A stretch of DNA of 64,000 bases from Prevotella multiformis DSM 16608. Lineage in GTDB: Bacteria > Bacteroidota > Bacteroidia > Bacteroidales > Bacteroidaceae. The stretch spans positions 216,952-280,951 of the forward strand of contig NZ_GL872282.1 in NCBI RefSeq assembly GCF_000191065.1, in the 5' to 3' direction. Below, piece after piece: positions 17,110 to 25,605 of the stretch (the first letter of the stretch is position 1; every line of letters starts with the position of its first letter). The notes beneath the pieces were generated by a model, which was given only the letters and a program-made list of their open reading frames with translations, searched no databases and was not told the origin of the DNA. The translations under genes were made by a program, and so were the position numbers.

Positions 17110-17140
17110 CAAATTTACGAAAAAAAAGTTCCCTGACAAA
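17110..17140 (-). promoter_or_regulatory. tetQ-rteA-rteB promoter
   Basis: On the - strand TTTG (17140-17137), 19 bases, then TAAATTTG (17117-17110): an exact match to the Bacteroidetes -33/-7 promoter (TTTG, N19, TAnnTTTG). Transcription would start near 17103 and run through the MRQ leader into tetQ. Confidence 0.85.
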
Positions 17141-17230
17141 AGCACAAAGAACTTTTTTAATCTATACGTATTTTTATTTGGTATTATTAATTTGTTATTT
17201 GATGATGAGGGCTATTCATATAAATGTAGG

Positions 17231-18088
17231 TTAAATTTTTCTGACCATTTCAAACTGTTGTCCTTTTGGGGTAAGTCCTAATGATGACAAGAAACCAGTG
17301 ACTGATTCACAATCGCAATCAACATTAGTAAATTTGAGTACATCGCTTTGAAAATGACTGACAGCACTTTTAAGCAAGGACTTGCCTATTCCTTTACGCC
17401 GGTAATCTTTTGCAACTGCGAGGGATGAAATATCGCCTGATGCCGGTTCAAAGATAACAAATCCGACAAGTTCTTCTCTTTCATAAGCTCCCAATATGTC
17501 CAAATTGTCGATTCCGCGTTCCAGTGAAGCCCTGTCATTTTGCCATGAAGGATGAAAATCGAACCAGGCCGTTTGGTTAAGGCAGTTTTTTAAATCCGAT
17601 GGGAGTATGCGACATGCAGTATGGTTTACTTGCAATACAGGAACAATATCGCTCAGTTTGGCAGAGTAGTAGTTGAAATTTCTCTGTGTTTCAAAGCCTA
17701 ATTTGCGATATATTTTTATTGCTTTGTGATTGTGTTGCAAAACTTCCAGTACATATTGCCGAACTCCTTGTTGATATATCAATTCGAGGCTGAAAGTGAA
17801 TATTTTTTGGGTTAGGTGTAATCCCCGGAATGAAGGTACGGTTCCCGTCCCTGTGTCATAAGCCGTCAAGATGTTGTTGTACATGCCTGTTCCGTTAAAC
17901 ACAAAAGAAATCAGCCGTCCTTCGAAAAATGCTCCGAAAGATAGTTGTGGATTGTATCCTCGTCGGTCGAGCATGCGTCGCAATTCATCCGCATTCAAAG
18001 AGAAATCATAATCTTTGAATGCGGATGAGAATGCCGCATACAAATCTTTGAAAGAAACGGACTCTAAAGAATGAATGATGATTCCCAT
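17231..18088 (-). CDS. GNAT acetyltransferase, two-domain
   Basis: A protein of 285 residues with two GNAT folds. The N-terminal half (about 1-145) has VPSFRGLHLTQKIF and HNHKAIKIYRKLGFE. The C-terminal half (about 155-285) has the acetyl-CoA loop LAVAKDYRRKGIGKSLLKSA. The C-terminal loop (R/Q-x-x-G-x-G/A) is intact, so it is probably the active half. The substrate is unknown; resistance or small-molecule modification is possible because it is cargo of a resistance element. It ends just upstream of the tetQ promoter and is paired with the NTF2-like gene 11 bases upstream. Confidence 0.85.
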   Translation of the reverse strand: MGIIIHSLESVSFKDLYAAFSSAFKDYDFSLNADELRRMLDRRGYNPQLSFGAFFEGRLISFVFNGTGMYNNILTAYDTGTGTVPSFRGLHLTQKIFTFSLELIYQQGVRQYVLEVLQHNHKAIKIYRKLGFETQRNFNYYSAKLSDIVPVLQVNHTACRILPSDLKNCLNQTAWFDFHPSWQNDRASLERGIDNLDILGAYEREELVGFVIFEPASGDISSLAVAKDYRRKGIGKSLLKSAVSHFQSDVLKFTNVDCDCESVTGFLSSLGLTPKGQQFEMVRKI

Positions 18089-18099
18089 ATCGGACGGTG

Positions 18100-18477
18100 T
18101 TATGTGTTTGGATTTTTATCACTATTCTCTACGGTTAAACCGTGCTGTTTGAGAAAGCTGAGCTTATCCCAATAACCTCTTTGGAAAACGATTTTATCGT
18201 TTTGCACATGGAAGAATCCGCATCCTCGCAACCCGAGCGGATCTTTCCATTCCATGATAGCCCATTCTCCATCCTCGAATATATGCTCAACAATACAAAC
18301 CATTTTTGAGGTTGCAAATTCATTTACAAACATTTTATGGATAGCTGTTTTTCCTATAACCGGGGTGTTTGCGACTTGATGGTTTATGGCATCCTGAGCG
18401 TATAAGTTTGCCAAAGCGACTGCATCGGCGGCGTTGAAGCAGTCAATCCATTCTTGTAGTATCTCTTTTGGCGTCAT
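18100..18477 (-). CDS. NTF2/SnoaL-like protein
   Basis: A protein of 125 residues starting MTPKEILQEWIDCFNAADAVALANLY, the usual opening of SnoaL-like NTF2-fold proteins. A cone-shaped fold is expected, with the pocket formed by EDGEWAIMEWKDP and GCGFFHVQNDKIVFQRGYWD. The family includes small cyclases, isomerases and binding proteins; no specific substrate can be read from the sequence. It is followed after 11 bases by the GNAT gene, so the two form a cargo operon. Confidence 0.82.
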   Translation of the reverse strand: MTPKEILQEWIDCFNAADAVALANLYAQDAINHQVANTPVIGKTAIHKMFVNEFATSKMVCIVEHIFEDGEWAIMEWKDPLGLRGCGFFHVQNDKIVFQRGYWDKLSFLKQHGLTVENSDKNPNT

Positions 18478-18534
18478 ATTTTTCGTATCTTTTATTCTTT
18501 AATATTTAATTGTTGCTTTTTCCTCTATAAGTTA

Positions 18535-18556
18535 GAATTAGATATTTTTCTAATTC
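18535..18556. repeat. Short inverted repeat between the NTF2-like gene and the DUF418 remnant
   Basis: GAATTAGA and TCTAATTC flank a 6-base AT-rich loop. It lies upstream of the NTF2-like gene (- strand) and upstream of the DUF418 remnant (+ strand), where it may be an operator or hairpin. Confidence 0.4.
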
Positions 18557-18564
18557 CTTTTGAA

Positions 18565-18873
18565 ATGATCATCAAAAACAAAATTAGTATTTTTTTCTGT
18601 TTTACTGATGATTCTGTAGAAATATTCTCGTTCATATTATTGTGTCATAAGGAACGTGTCAAAAAAGCGGTTTCCACATTACAGCTTTATGGTAAAATGA
18701 GTTTAACCAACTACATAACGCAATCTGTTGTCGGTACTGTTATCTATTTCCCATTCGTATTCTATTTAGCCCCTTATTGTGGGTATGCAGCAAGTTATCT
18801 TATCGAATTCACTCTCTTTGGGAGTCAAATATGGTTGTGCAAATGGTGGCTGACAAAACATAAACAAGGTTAG
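18565..18873 (+). pseudogene. DUF418 membrane protein, C-terminal fragment
   Basis: The segment from about residue 25 (FILLCHKERVKKAVS, LYGKMSLTNYITQSVVG) onward is the C-terminal part of a DUF418 membrane protein. Intact members are about 350-400 residues. The first 20 or so codons do not resemble the family, and the usual end after WWLTKHKQG is also missing. No upstream remainder was found, since the NTF2-like gene occupies the adjacent DNA in the opposite orientation. It is most likely a relic left by a deletion or insertion of the tetQ cargo. Confidence 0.72.
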
Positions 18874-18931
18874 TTGGAATATTTTTTGGTATAATGTTTA
18901 TAAACATAAATCAAGAAAGAATAAATAAATT

Positions 18932-19036
18932 TAATAGAGGCTGCCCAAAAAGAAAGAAATCCTTACAATCACTCTTCTACAGATACTTGCAGAGGGGATA
19001 AGATTTACTTTTAGACCTTTTGGATAGCCCCTATTA
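18932..19036. mobile_element. MITE-like element of about 105 bp with terminal inverted repeats
   Basis: The ends TAATAGAGGCTGCCCAAAAAG (18932-18952, left, first 20 bases used) and the reverse complement of the right end (19016-19036, starting TAATAGGGGCTATCCAAAAG) match at 17 of 21 positions. The interior has no frame. The ends resemble GGGGCTGTCC-type termini of Bacteroidales insertion sequences; family assignment is from memory. It lies between the DUF418 relic and the methylase-helicase gene. Confidence 0.6.
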
Positions 19037-19060
19037 ATATTTTATATAAAATTCATAATT

Positions 19061-22000
19061 TTAAATTTTTATCCCTTTCGATCGGTTTTCATCCTTAAAC
19101 TGAAAACCCGGACGCCCGATAATGATATGATTGGCAATGAAATTGCCAGACGGACTTCGTTTATCCATCGGGCTGCGTATCGGTGGTGCATCATCGGTTT
19201 GTTGTGGCGATATGCTCCGTACACCTTCCGAAACAGGCTTGACCTCCTGTCCGTCGTTCTCCTTTTCGGCGACATCGGGTGTAGGCGGCGCAAGCTCTAA
19301 CTGTATTTTGCGGTCAAGCGCGGCAAGTTCGGACTTCAACTGTTTCAGTTCGTCCTCCTTTTTCCATACCTTACTTGCTATCTCCTGCAACTGTGGGACT
19401 TCCTTTTCCAGCACCTCGTTCTTTCCCTTATACTGGTCGATGATGGACGGAATCCTCTCCAATGCGTTCAGGAAATTACGTGCGGCGGCTACCGGATCAG
19501 CCATCGCCAGATGCCCGTTATTGTAAGTGTACTTGTAGTTTCCCTCCACCACGAAACGGTTGTCGGTAAACTCCAGCCCCTCTTTGAGTATTCTCTCGCT
19601 GACCACCTTTATCGGAAAACCGTAAAGTTCCCCGACAGGCTTGTACAAACCGCCCGTCGTGGCGTTCTTGGCGATTTCCTGCAAACGCTTTCCGATAACC
19701 TTTTCATCGGTAGAATCCACACCGTCCACCTTGACAGCATTCTGGCGATTGCCCTCCTTATCGGTCTTGACAACGGAAAGAAAGCGGTTCCAATCTTCCG
19801 TCATGGCTTCGATTACCGCCGTATTGTTGCGCAGTTCCCCCGTCTTGGCTTCCAGCTTGAACTCCGAATCGCGCTTGCCCTTGTTGAACGACTTGCGTTC
19901 CCCTTCGAGCGAGGCGATACGCTTTTCCAGTTTCGCCTTGTCCAAAAGGTCGGTATTGCCGGAGAGCAACGCCATGTACTCCGAGAAGTTCATGCCCGAT
20001 TTCTCGTCCATAGCCCCCTCGTCGATGGTACGCGCGCCCATCGCCCCGCTTTTGAGCTGCGAGATGAATGTCTGCTTGCAGTGCAGCAGGTTGAACTTGT
20101 AGCTGTCCAGCGACTTTTCCACAGCGTAGATGATGACATCCACGTTGTTCCCGGCAAAATGCTTGGCAATCTCGTTGCCTGCCCTGACTCCCCGTCCGTC
20201 ACGCTGTTGTAGGTCGGACGGACGCCACGGCGTATCCAAATGATGGATTGCGACACACCGTTTCTGCGCGTTCACACCCGTTCCGAGCATGGAGGTGGAG
20301 CCGAACAGCACGCGCACCGTTCCGGCGTTCATGGCGTCTATCACCCCCTTGCGTGCCTTGTCGGTCTTGCACTCCTGAATGAAGCGCACCTCGCCTGCCG
20401 GGATGCCGTAGTCCTCCGTCAGTTTCCGCTTTATCTCGCTGTACACGTTCCACCCGTCGCCCGGCTGGTACGTTCCCAGATCCGAGAACACGAACTGCGT
20501 GCCTTTCTGCGCGTCATACCTGTGGTAATACTCCGCAATCGTCTTGGCGCAGTGCGAAGCCTTGTTGTCGGGGTGGTCTTCGTAATGCGGGTCTATCATG
20601 CGCATATCGAGAGCCATCTTGCGGGCGTAGTCGGTGGCGATAAGCATCTTCGCCTTCTCCTCCGTTTCCGACAGGGGTGGTCTGCCCAGCAGCGTGGCGT
20701 CACCCGTCTTGGCGAACTGCATCAGCTTTTGGATGAAGTCCTCCTGCTCCGGCGTCGGCGGTATGTGGTGCAGTATCTCGTTCTTGTGCGGACGGTCCAC
20801 GCCCACGTCCTCCGCCGTGCGGTAGTCGGTTATCTCGTTGTAGAAGGCGGCAAGCTCCGGCACTTTGATGAAGTAGCGGAAACGCTCCTTCTGCACCACG
20901 TTGTTCGTCACGTTGAACTCGAAGTCGGTCGTCTTCTTGGCAAAGATAGCCGCCCAAGCGTCAAAGCAACGAATATCCTGCCGTTCCAGTTCCTTAGGGC
21001 GAAGGTACTTGAAGAGCAGGTACAGCTCCGTCAGCGAGTTGCTGATGGTCGTACCGGACAGGAACGTAGCCCCCAAGTCCTTGCCCGTGCGTTCCTGTAT
21101 GGTACGTATGGCAAAGAGCATGTTCAGGGCTTTCTGGCTTCCTTCCGAGTTTCCCAATCCCGCCACACGGTCGTGCCGCGTGTTGAAAGTCAGGTTCTTG
21201 AATTGATGGCTCTCGTCAATGAAGATATGGTCGATGCCCATCTGCTTGAAGTCCACCACATCATCCGTGCGCGATTGGATGGCATGTTCCACCTTCTCCA
21301 ACTTCGCTTCAAGGTTGTGCTTGCGCTTTTCCAGCCCTTTCAGCATCGCCCTCGACACGTTCTTGCCCTGTTGCCGCAGGACTTCGAGATTTTCCTCCAC
21401 CGTGTCAAGCTCCGCTTGCAGGATGCGCTGCTGCAACTCCGGCGACTGCGGAATCTTGCCGAACTGGTCGTGCGACATGATGACGCAATCGTAGTCGTTG
21501 TTCTTGATGTTGTTGAAGAAACGCACGCGGTTGGCGGTCGAGAAGTCCTTCTCCGAGGCATAGAGAATCCGCGCGTTGGGATATGCCGCCTGATAGGTGG
21601 CGGCAATCTCCGCGACATTGGCTTTCAGCCCGATAATCATCGGTTTGTGCGCCAAGTTCAGGCGCTTCATCTCATGCGCTGCAATACACATTATCAGCGT
21701 TTTACCGGTTCCCACCTCGTGGTCACAAATGCCACCGCCATTCTGTTTGAGCATCCAGACGCAATCCATCTGTGACGGATAGACGCTCTTGATACCCCGG
21801 CTTGCCAGCCCTTTGAGGTTGAGGTCGGGAAATGTCTGGTGAGAGCCGTCATACTTTGGGCGCACGAAACAGTTGAACTTGCGGTTGTACATCGTCGTCA
21901 GCCGTTCCTTGAACTGCGGCGACTGCTCTTCCAGCCATTCCGAGAACCCGTTGCGGATTTCATCAATCTTGGCGTTGGCGAGCTGTATGCCCTCGCTGTC

Positions 22001-24925
22001 ACGCACCTTGATGTCATTGCCATGCTCGTCCTTACCGATGGATTTCATCATGTCCGGGCAGGTGTTGTGCAGGGCGTGTTTCAACAGGTGCATGCCGTCA
22101 TAGTTCCGGTAATAGCCCTTCACTAAAAACTCGTCCGTGATTTTCATGGTGCGGCAGCCGCACGCCACCGAAAACTCATCCATGCTTGCGGAGTAGGCGA
22201 TTTTCACGTCCGTGTCGAAAAGATGGCTCATATAGGCGGCATACACGCCCGTCGGAATCCAGCGTTCCCCGAAATTGAAGTCGAGGTCCTCAAAGGCGAT
22301 GCGCGGCGGCTCGGCTTCTTTCAGAGCCTCCAACGCCTGCTTCACTTCCGGCATACGTCCGTTTTCGGGGTTGTCGCCCATCCATGCCTCGATGCGCTCC
22401 GCCTTTTCTATCACATTCCCGGCGATGAACCTGTCCTTTATCTCGTAACCGGTTACGAGCGGGTTGTAGAAGATGCGTCCTTTGAGGGCGTCAAGCAATC
22501 CCTCCTCCGTGCTGTCGGTTATCTCCCGCATATAGTCGAGATTGACCGTGCCGAACTTGTTGAGCGACGCGGAGAGTGCCTCTTCGGGAGAGCTTACGTT
22601 GGCATGGCTCTCCACAGAGAAGGAAACGGGACGCTCGAAAATGTCCGCCTTGACGAACCTGCCGTCCTCCGCCCGTTCCAGCGAAAGGATGTCGCGTCCG
22701 GCGACATCCATCATCAACAGTTTCACGTTATGCTTGGCATTGAGGTTGCCGTAGCGCATGACAAACTCATCGTAGCAGGTGTTCAACGCTCCGCGTTGCG
22801 CAGACCCTTCATCGTGATACTCCGCCTCGTAGCGGTAAAGCCGCTCGTATGCGTCACGGAGTGACACATACAACATCGCTTTCTCCTTCTGGTAGCCGGT
22901 CAGGTCAAGCGGTTGGAATGTCGCGCCGTAAGGCGTGAGGCCCTTCAAATAACCGAGATTGCGTGAAGCATCCAGTACCATAGAGCCGTCACGGTAGTGC
23001 GGCTCCAGCATACCGTTGAACGGACGGGGAGAAAGGTCGAGAGGTTCCTCCTTCGGCTTTTCCGTTTCAAATTCAGGGAAAAGGGAAGTTGTTGTCTCAC
23101 TTGCGTTATTGTCCGTAACGGGAACGGTTGCGACTTCCGTCTGTGCTTCGGGGCGTTTTGTCGCTTCCTTTTCCGGCATGTCAATGGCGGGAGCGGCTTT
23201 CACCGCCGTCCCGTCCACCCGTTGCTTCTCCTGATGCTGTGCCGCCAGCCTGCGAAGTTCCTTGCGTCGCTCCGGCGTGAGGTCCATCATCATTTCATAG
23301 AAACCGTTGATGGGCGGATTGGTGTCCCAATCCAAAGAGGCGTAAATATCATCCAGATCGCCTTTGGCTGCGAAACTCACCGGCTTTGTTTCATGGCTGT
23401 CCCTCTTCTCCGTCAGTGGTGCAACAGACGGCTGTGGCGGTGCAGTCGTAACCTTCGGCGTAACCTGCGCCTGCGGTTTGGGAGGCATACGCCTTGCCGG
23501 GCTTTCCTTTTTCGCCGTCTTTTTCTTCTTGGCGGGGGCTTCCTGCTTGCGTACTTCCTCGGTCATGCCCCAGAGGTCGAGCAGGGAGAGCTGCACGCCC
23601 TCCGAATAATCGGGGCGGCGCGGCTCTATCTCCGACTTTTCTTCCTCCGGCTGCGGTGTTGCCGCTTCGGGCTTCGCTGCCATTTCATGACGTGGCTGTA
23701 TCTCAGGAGTGACAACCGGTGTGGAAATGGTTTCTGTTACCGTGCTTTTCCCCTGTGCCGGATGCAGGCTGTGCATTTCATACAGCTTTTTGTCCAACTT
23801 ATACAGCTCAATATCCATATGTTCCCGCAAATCCTCCGCCATTTGCCCGATGCCGTCCCGGTGCATGACTTTATAGGCTGGTTTCCCGTAAGGGTCTGTG
23901 CCGCTTATCAGATCCGAGTGGGGAATCATGCCGATGCTGCCGACATACCCGTTCTGGAAACTGCCTATCGGTGTCTTTTCCGTCTGCACGAACAACTCTT
24001 CATAATCGTACAGCTCCCGTTTCTTGCCGCTGTTCTTTTGCAGGATAATCAGGTCGCTGCCCACTTCCGTACCCGCGTTGTCCGTGAAGAGGTTGTTCGG
24101 CAGGCGTGCGACTCCCACCAGATTGGCATTACGCATCATATACTCGCGTATGGGCGCGTTGGACGGTGCGTCCAGTACCCCTTGAGAGGTGATGAACGCC
24201 ACGATGCCGCCCTCACGCACCGCGTCAAGGCTTTTCAGGAAGAAGTAGTTGTGTATTGCCTTCGGTGCGGAACGCCTTGCCGGGTCTTGGCTTCCTGTAA
24301 ATTCCGGGTCGAACACAGCCACGTCGCCGAACGGGATGTTCGAGATGGCAAGGTCGAAATAGTCCGTGAAGGGCTTCTCTATCTTCTCGAATCCCTGCAC
24401 CCTTACCTTTTGGTCGGGATGCAGGTGTCCCAATATCTTGCCCGTCATCAGGTCTTTCTCGAAAGCCATGATGTCCGCGTCCGGCTTGTTTTCCAGCACG
24501 GCATCCACGAATGCGCCCACGCCCGCCGACGGCTCCAGCACACGGTCGGGACGTATGCCGTGTTCATGCAGAGCCTCCGCAATCGTGCCGGTTATCTCCG
24601 GCGGGGTGTAGAAAGCGGTCAGCACGGACTGCTTCATGGCATCCACGTACCGCTTGTACTCCGTATCGTCCTTGCTGTTTTCACGCACCAGCCTGTGCAG
24701 TTCTACCGTAGGGGTAAACAGTTCGAGGTCCGATTTCGCCCAATGCACGGCATCCGTCAGTTCCTTTGCAGGATTCAGTATGCACTTCAACCCGCCGAAA
24801 CCGCAATACTTCCGAAGTATGGCTTGTTCCTCGGCGGTTGCCGTCCTCCGTTCCCTGTCAAGGATGAATGCCGTCCGTATCGCCTCGATGTTGTCCCGCA
24901 GCCGTTGTTTGCGGTTAAACGCCAT
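19061..24925 (-). CDS. Giant N6-adenine methylase and SNF2-type helicase fusion
   Basis: A protein of 1,954 residues. The N-terminal region (about 60-330) is an N6-DNA methylase: [15 protein letters not shown] (SAM-binding motif I) and SNIPFGD near 193, a variant of the NPPY catalytic motif. A Pro/Lys-rich linker follows (about 430-650). The helicase part has HEVGTGKT (Walker A, near 1073), FIDESHQ (near 1236), LSGTTISNS and the C-terminal motif [13 protein letters not shown]. There is no nuclease motif that I can see, so it is not an obvious restriction enzyme. Such proteins are a conserved part of Bacteroidales conjugative transposons and may protect or process incoming element DNA. It overlaps the DUF1896 gene by 11 bases. 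Confidence 0.9.
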   Translation of the reverse strand: MAFNRKQRLRDNIEAIRTAFILDRERRTATAEEQAILRKYCGFGGLKCILNPAKELTDAVHWAKSDLELFTPTVELHRLVRENSKDDTEYKRYVDAMKQSVLTAFYTPPEITGTIAEALHEHGIRPDRVLEPSAGVGAFVDAVLENKPDADIMAFEKDLMTGKILGHLHPDQKVRVQGFEKIEKPFTDYFDLAISNIPFGDVAVFDPEFTGSQDPARRSAPKAIHNYFFLKSLDAVREGGIVAFITSQGVLDAPSNAPIREYMMRNANLVGVARLPNNLFTDNAGTEVGSDLIILQKNSGKKRELYDYEELFVQTEKTPIGSFQNGYVGSIGMIPHSDLISGTDPYGKPAYKVMHRDGIGQMAEDLREHMDIELYKLDKKLYEMHSLHPAQGKSTVTETISTPVVTPEIQPRHEMAAKPEAATPQPEEEKSEIEPRRPDYSEGVQLSLLDLWGMTEEVRKQEAPAKKKKTAKKESPARRMPPKPQAQVTPKVTTAPPQPSVAPLTEKRDSHETKPVSFAAKGDLDDIYASLDWDTNPPINGFYEMMMDLTPERRKELRRLAAQHQEKQRVDGTAVKAAPAIDMPEKEATKRPEAQTEVATVPVTDNNASETTTSLFPEFETEKPKEEPLDLSPRPFNGMLEPHYRDGSMVLDASRNLGYLKGLTPYGATFQPLDLTGYQKEKAMLYVSLRDAYERLYRYEAEYHDEGSAQRGALNTCYDEFVMRYGNLNAKHNVKLLMMDVAGRDILSLERAEDGRFVKADIFERPVSFSVESHANVSSPEEALSASLNKFGTVNLDYMREITDSTEEGLLDALKGRIFYNPLVTGYEIKDRFIAGNVIEKAERIEAWMGDNPENGRMPEVKQALEALKEAEPPRIAFEDLDFNFGERWIPTGVYAAYMSHLFDTDVKIAYSASMDEFSVACGCRTMKITDEFLVKGYYRNYDGMHLLKHALHNTCPDMMKSIGKDEHGNDIKVRDSEGIQLANAKIDEIRNGFSEWLEEQSPQFKERLTTMYNRKFNCFVRPKYDGSHQTFPDLNLKGLASRGIKSVYPSQMDCVWMLKQNGGGICDHEVGTGKTLIMCIAAHEMKRLNLAHKPMIIGLKANVAEIAATYQAAYPNARILYASEKDFSTANRVRFFNNIKNNDYDCVIMSHDQFGKIPQSPELQQRILQAELDTVEENLEVLRQQGKNVSRAMLKGLEKRKHNLEAKLEKVEHAIQSRTDDVVDFKQMGIDHIFIDESHQFKNLTFNTRHDRVAGLGNSEGSQKALNMLFAIRTIQERTGKDLGATFLSGTTISNSLTELYLLFKYLRPKELERQDIRCFDAWAAIFAKKTTDFEFNVTNNVVQKERFRYFIKVPELAAFYNEITDYRTAEDVGVDRPHKNEILHHIPPTPEQEDFIQKLMQFAKTGDATLLGRPPLSETEEKAKMLIATDYARKMALDMRMIDPHYEDHPDNKASHCAKTIAEYYHRYDAQKGTQFVFSDLGTYQPGDGWNVYSEIKRKLTEDYGIPAGEVRFIQECKTDKARKGVIDAMNAGTVRVLFGSTSMLGTGVNAQKRCVAIHHLDTPWRPSDLQQRDGRGVRAGNEIAKHFAGNNVDVIIYAVEKSLDSYKFNLLHCKQTFISQLKSGAMGARTIDEGAMDEKSGMNFSEYMALLSGNTDLLDKAKLEKRIASLEGERKSFNKGKRDSEFKLEAKTGELRNNTAVIEAMTEDWNRFLSVVKTDKEGNRQNAVKVDGVDSTDEKVIGKRLQEIAKNATTGGLYKPVGELYGFPIKVVSERILKEGLEFTDNRFVVEGNYKYTYNNGHLAMADPVAAARNFLNALERIPSIIDQYKGKNEVLEKEVPQLQEIASKVWKKEDELKQLKSELAALDRKIQLELAPPTPDVAEKENDGQEVKPVSEGVRSISPQQTDDAPPIRSPMDKRSPSGNFIANHIIIGRPGFQFKDENRSKGIKI

Positions 24926-25367
24926 ATTCCCCGATATAAAGGACGGCGGCTCCCGTCAGCTCCGTGTAGAGCAGGTCGTATTCGGGCGACAGGGCGAAAT
25001 TGTCGTCCGAAAGGTCATAGGCGGAGAATACGTTGCCGACCGGCGGCAGCAACTTTCGGATGAAGGCTTCGCGTTTCTTTCCCGGCACTTCGTCGGCAAA
25101 CTCGTTTTCCACGACTTCGCGGAGGATGGCGTACTTGGAATAGCGAAGCCCCCGCAGGAGCGTGTCCATCGCCAACTCCTGCGCCCCTTCGGGCGGATAG
25201 CCTTCGAGCCGCGCACGCTCATACGTTTCGGCGGCACGGTCGGCACGCTCCCGGATGAAGGCATCGTCGGAAGCCTGTTCAAACCTGTTCGTGCGGAGGT
25301 AGTCCAGCAGGTACAGACCGTAATAGGAAAAGTCGGTCTGACCCTCGTTTTTCTTCTTGTTGTTCAT
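24915..25367 (-). CDS. DUF1896 protein
   Basis: A protein of 150 residues starting [25 protein letters not shown]. It is a helical acidic protein of the DUF1896 family, which I know only from conjugative transposons; the function is unknown. Typical features are the N-terminal [17 protein letters not shown] and the later [25 protein letters not shown]. The start was chosen at 25367 because the leader motif CCACTAAATTCCAAAG ends two bases before it. It is coupled by overlap to the methylase-helicase gene and lies directly downstream of the sRNA terminator. Confidence 0.82.
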   Translation of the reverse strand: MNNKKKNEGQTDFSYYGLYLLDYLRTNRFEQASDDAFIRERADRAAETYERARLEGYPPEGAQELAMDTLLRGLRYSKYAILREVVENEFADEVPGKKREAFIRKLLPPVGNVFSAYDLSDDNFALSPEYDLLYTELTGAAVLYIGEYGV

Positions 25368-25369
25368 TA

Positions 25370-25385
25370 CTTTGGAATTTAGTGG
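25370..25385 (-). promoter_or_regulatory. Leader motif copy at the DUF1896 start codon
   Basis: On the - strand CCACTAAATTCCAAAG ends two bases before the ATG at 25367. It is the shared leader motif with one extra T and forms an inverted repeat with the seed of the sRNA immediately upstream (25455-25469). Confidence 0.55.
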
Positions 25386-25419
25386 ATTGATAATGACGGG
25401 GATAGTCGTCTGAAAAGGA

Positions 25420-25513
25420 GAAAGAAAAGGCACTCGGTATCCCTCCGAGTGCCACCACTAAATCCAAAGTATGAGTGTAATCCGGTATCGAAGAACAATT
25501 CATTACTCTGAAC
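25420..25513 (-). ncRNA. rteR: RteR-like small RNA
   Basis: A -7 element TACCTTTG (25527-25520) precedes a region ending in a strong intrinsic terminator: GGCACTCGG (25453-25445) pairs with CCGAGTGCC (25437-25429), followed by TTTTCTTT. The predicted RNA is about 90 nt. RteR of CTnDOT is a roughly 90-nt sRNA encoded just after exc that lowers tra expression; size, position (80 bases after the topB/exc stop) and strand all agree. Just before the terminator it carries ACUUUGGAUUUAGUGG, complementary to leader motifs before several genes of the element. The exact 5' end is inferred from the promoter. Confidence 0.78.
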
Positions 25514-25605
25514 AAGTGGCAAAGGTAGTGCAAATCGAAGACAATACGAAATAAACCCGTTTATTTCTATTGTTGAGGTGCAGCCTACTTTCTCAAAAGT
25601 TAATA

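Noticed and set aside
19511-25382. Long + strand frames opposite the methylase-helicase and DUF1896 genes (up to 688 codons)
   Set aside because: They are antisense shadows caused by GC-rich codon use; no recognised domains, and the - strand frames carry clear catalytic motifs.
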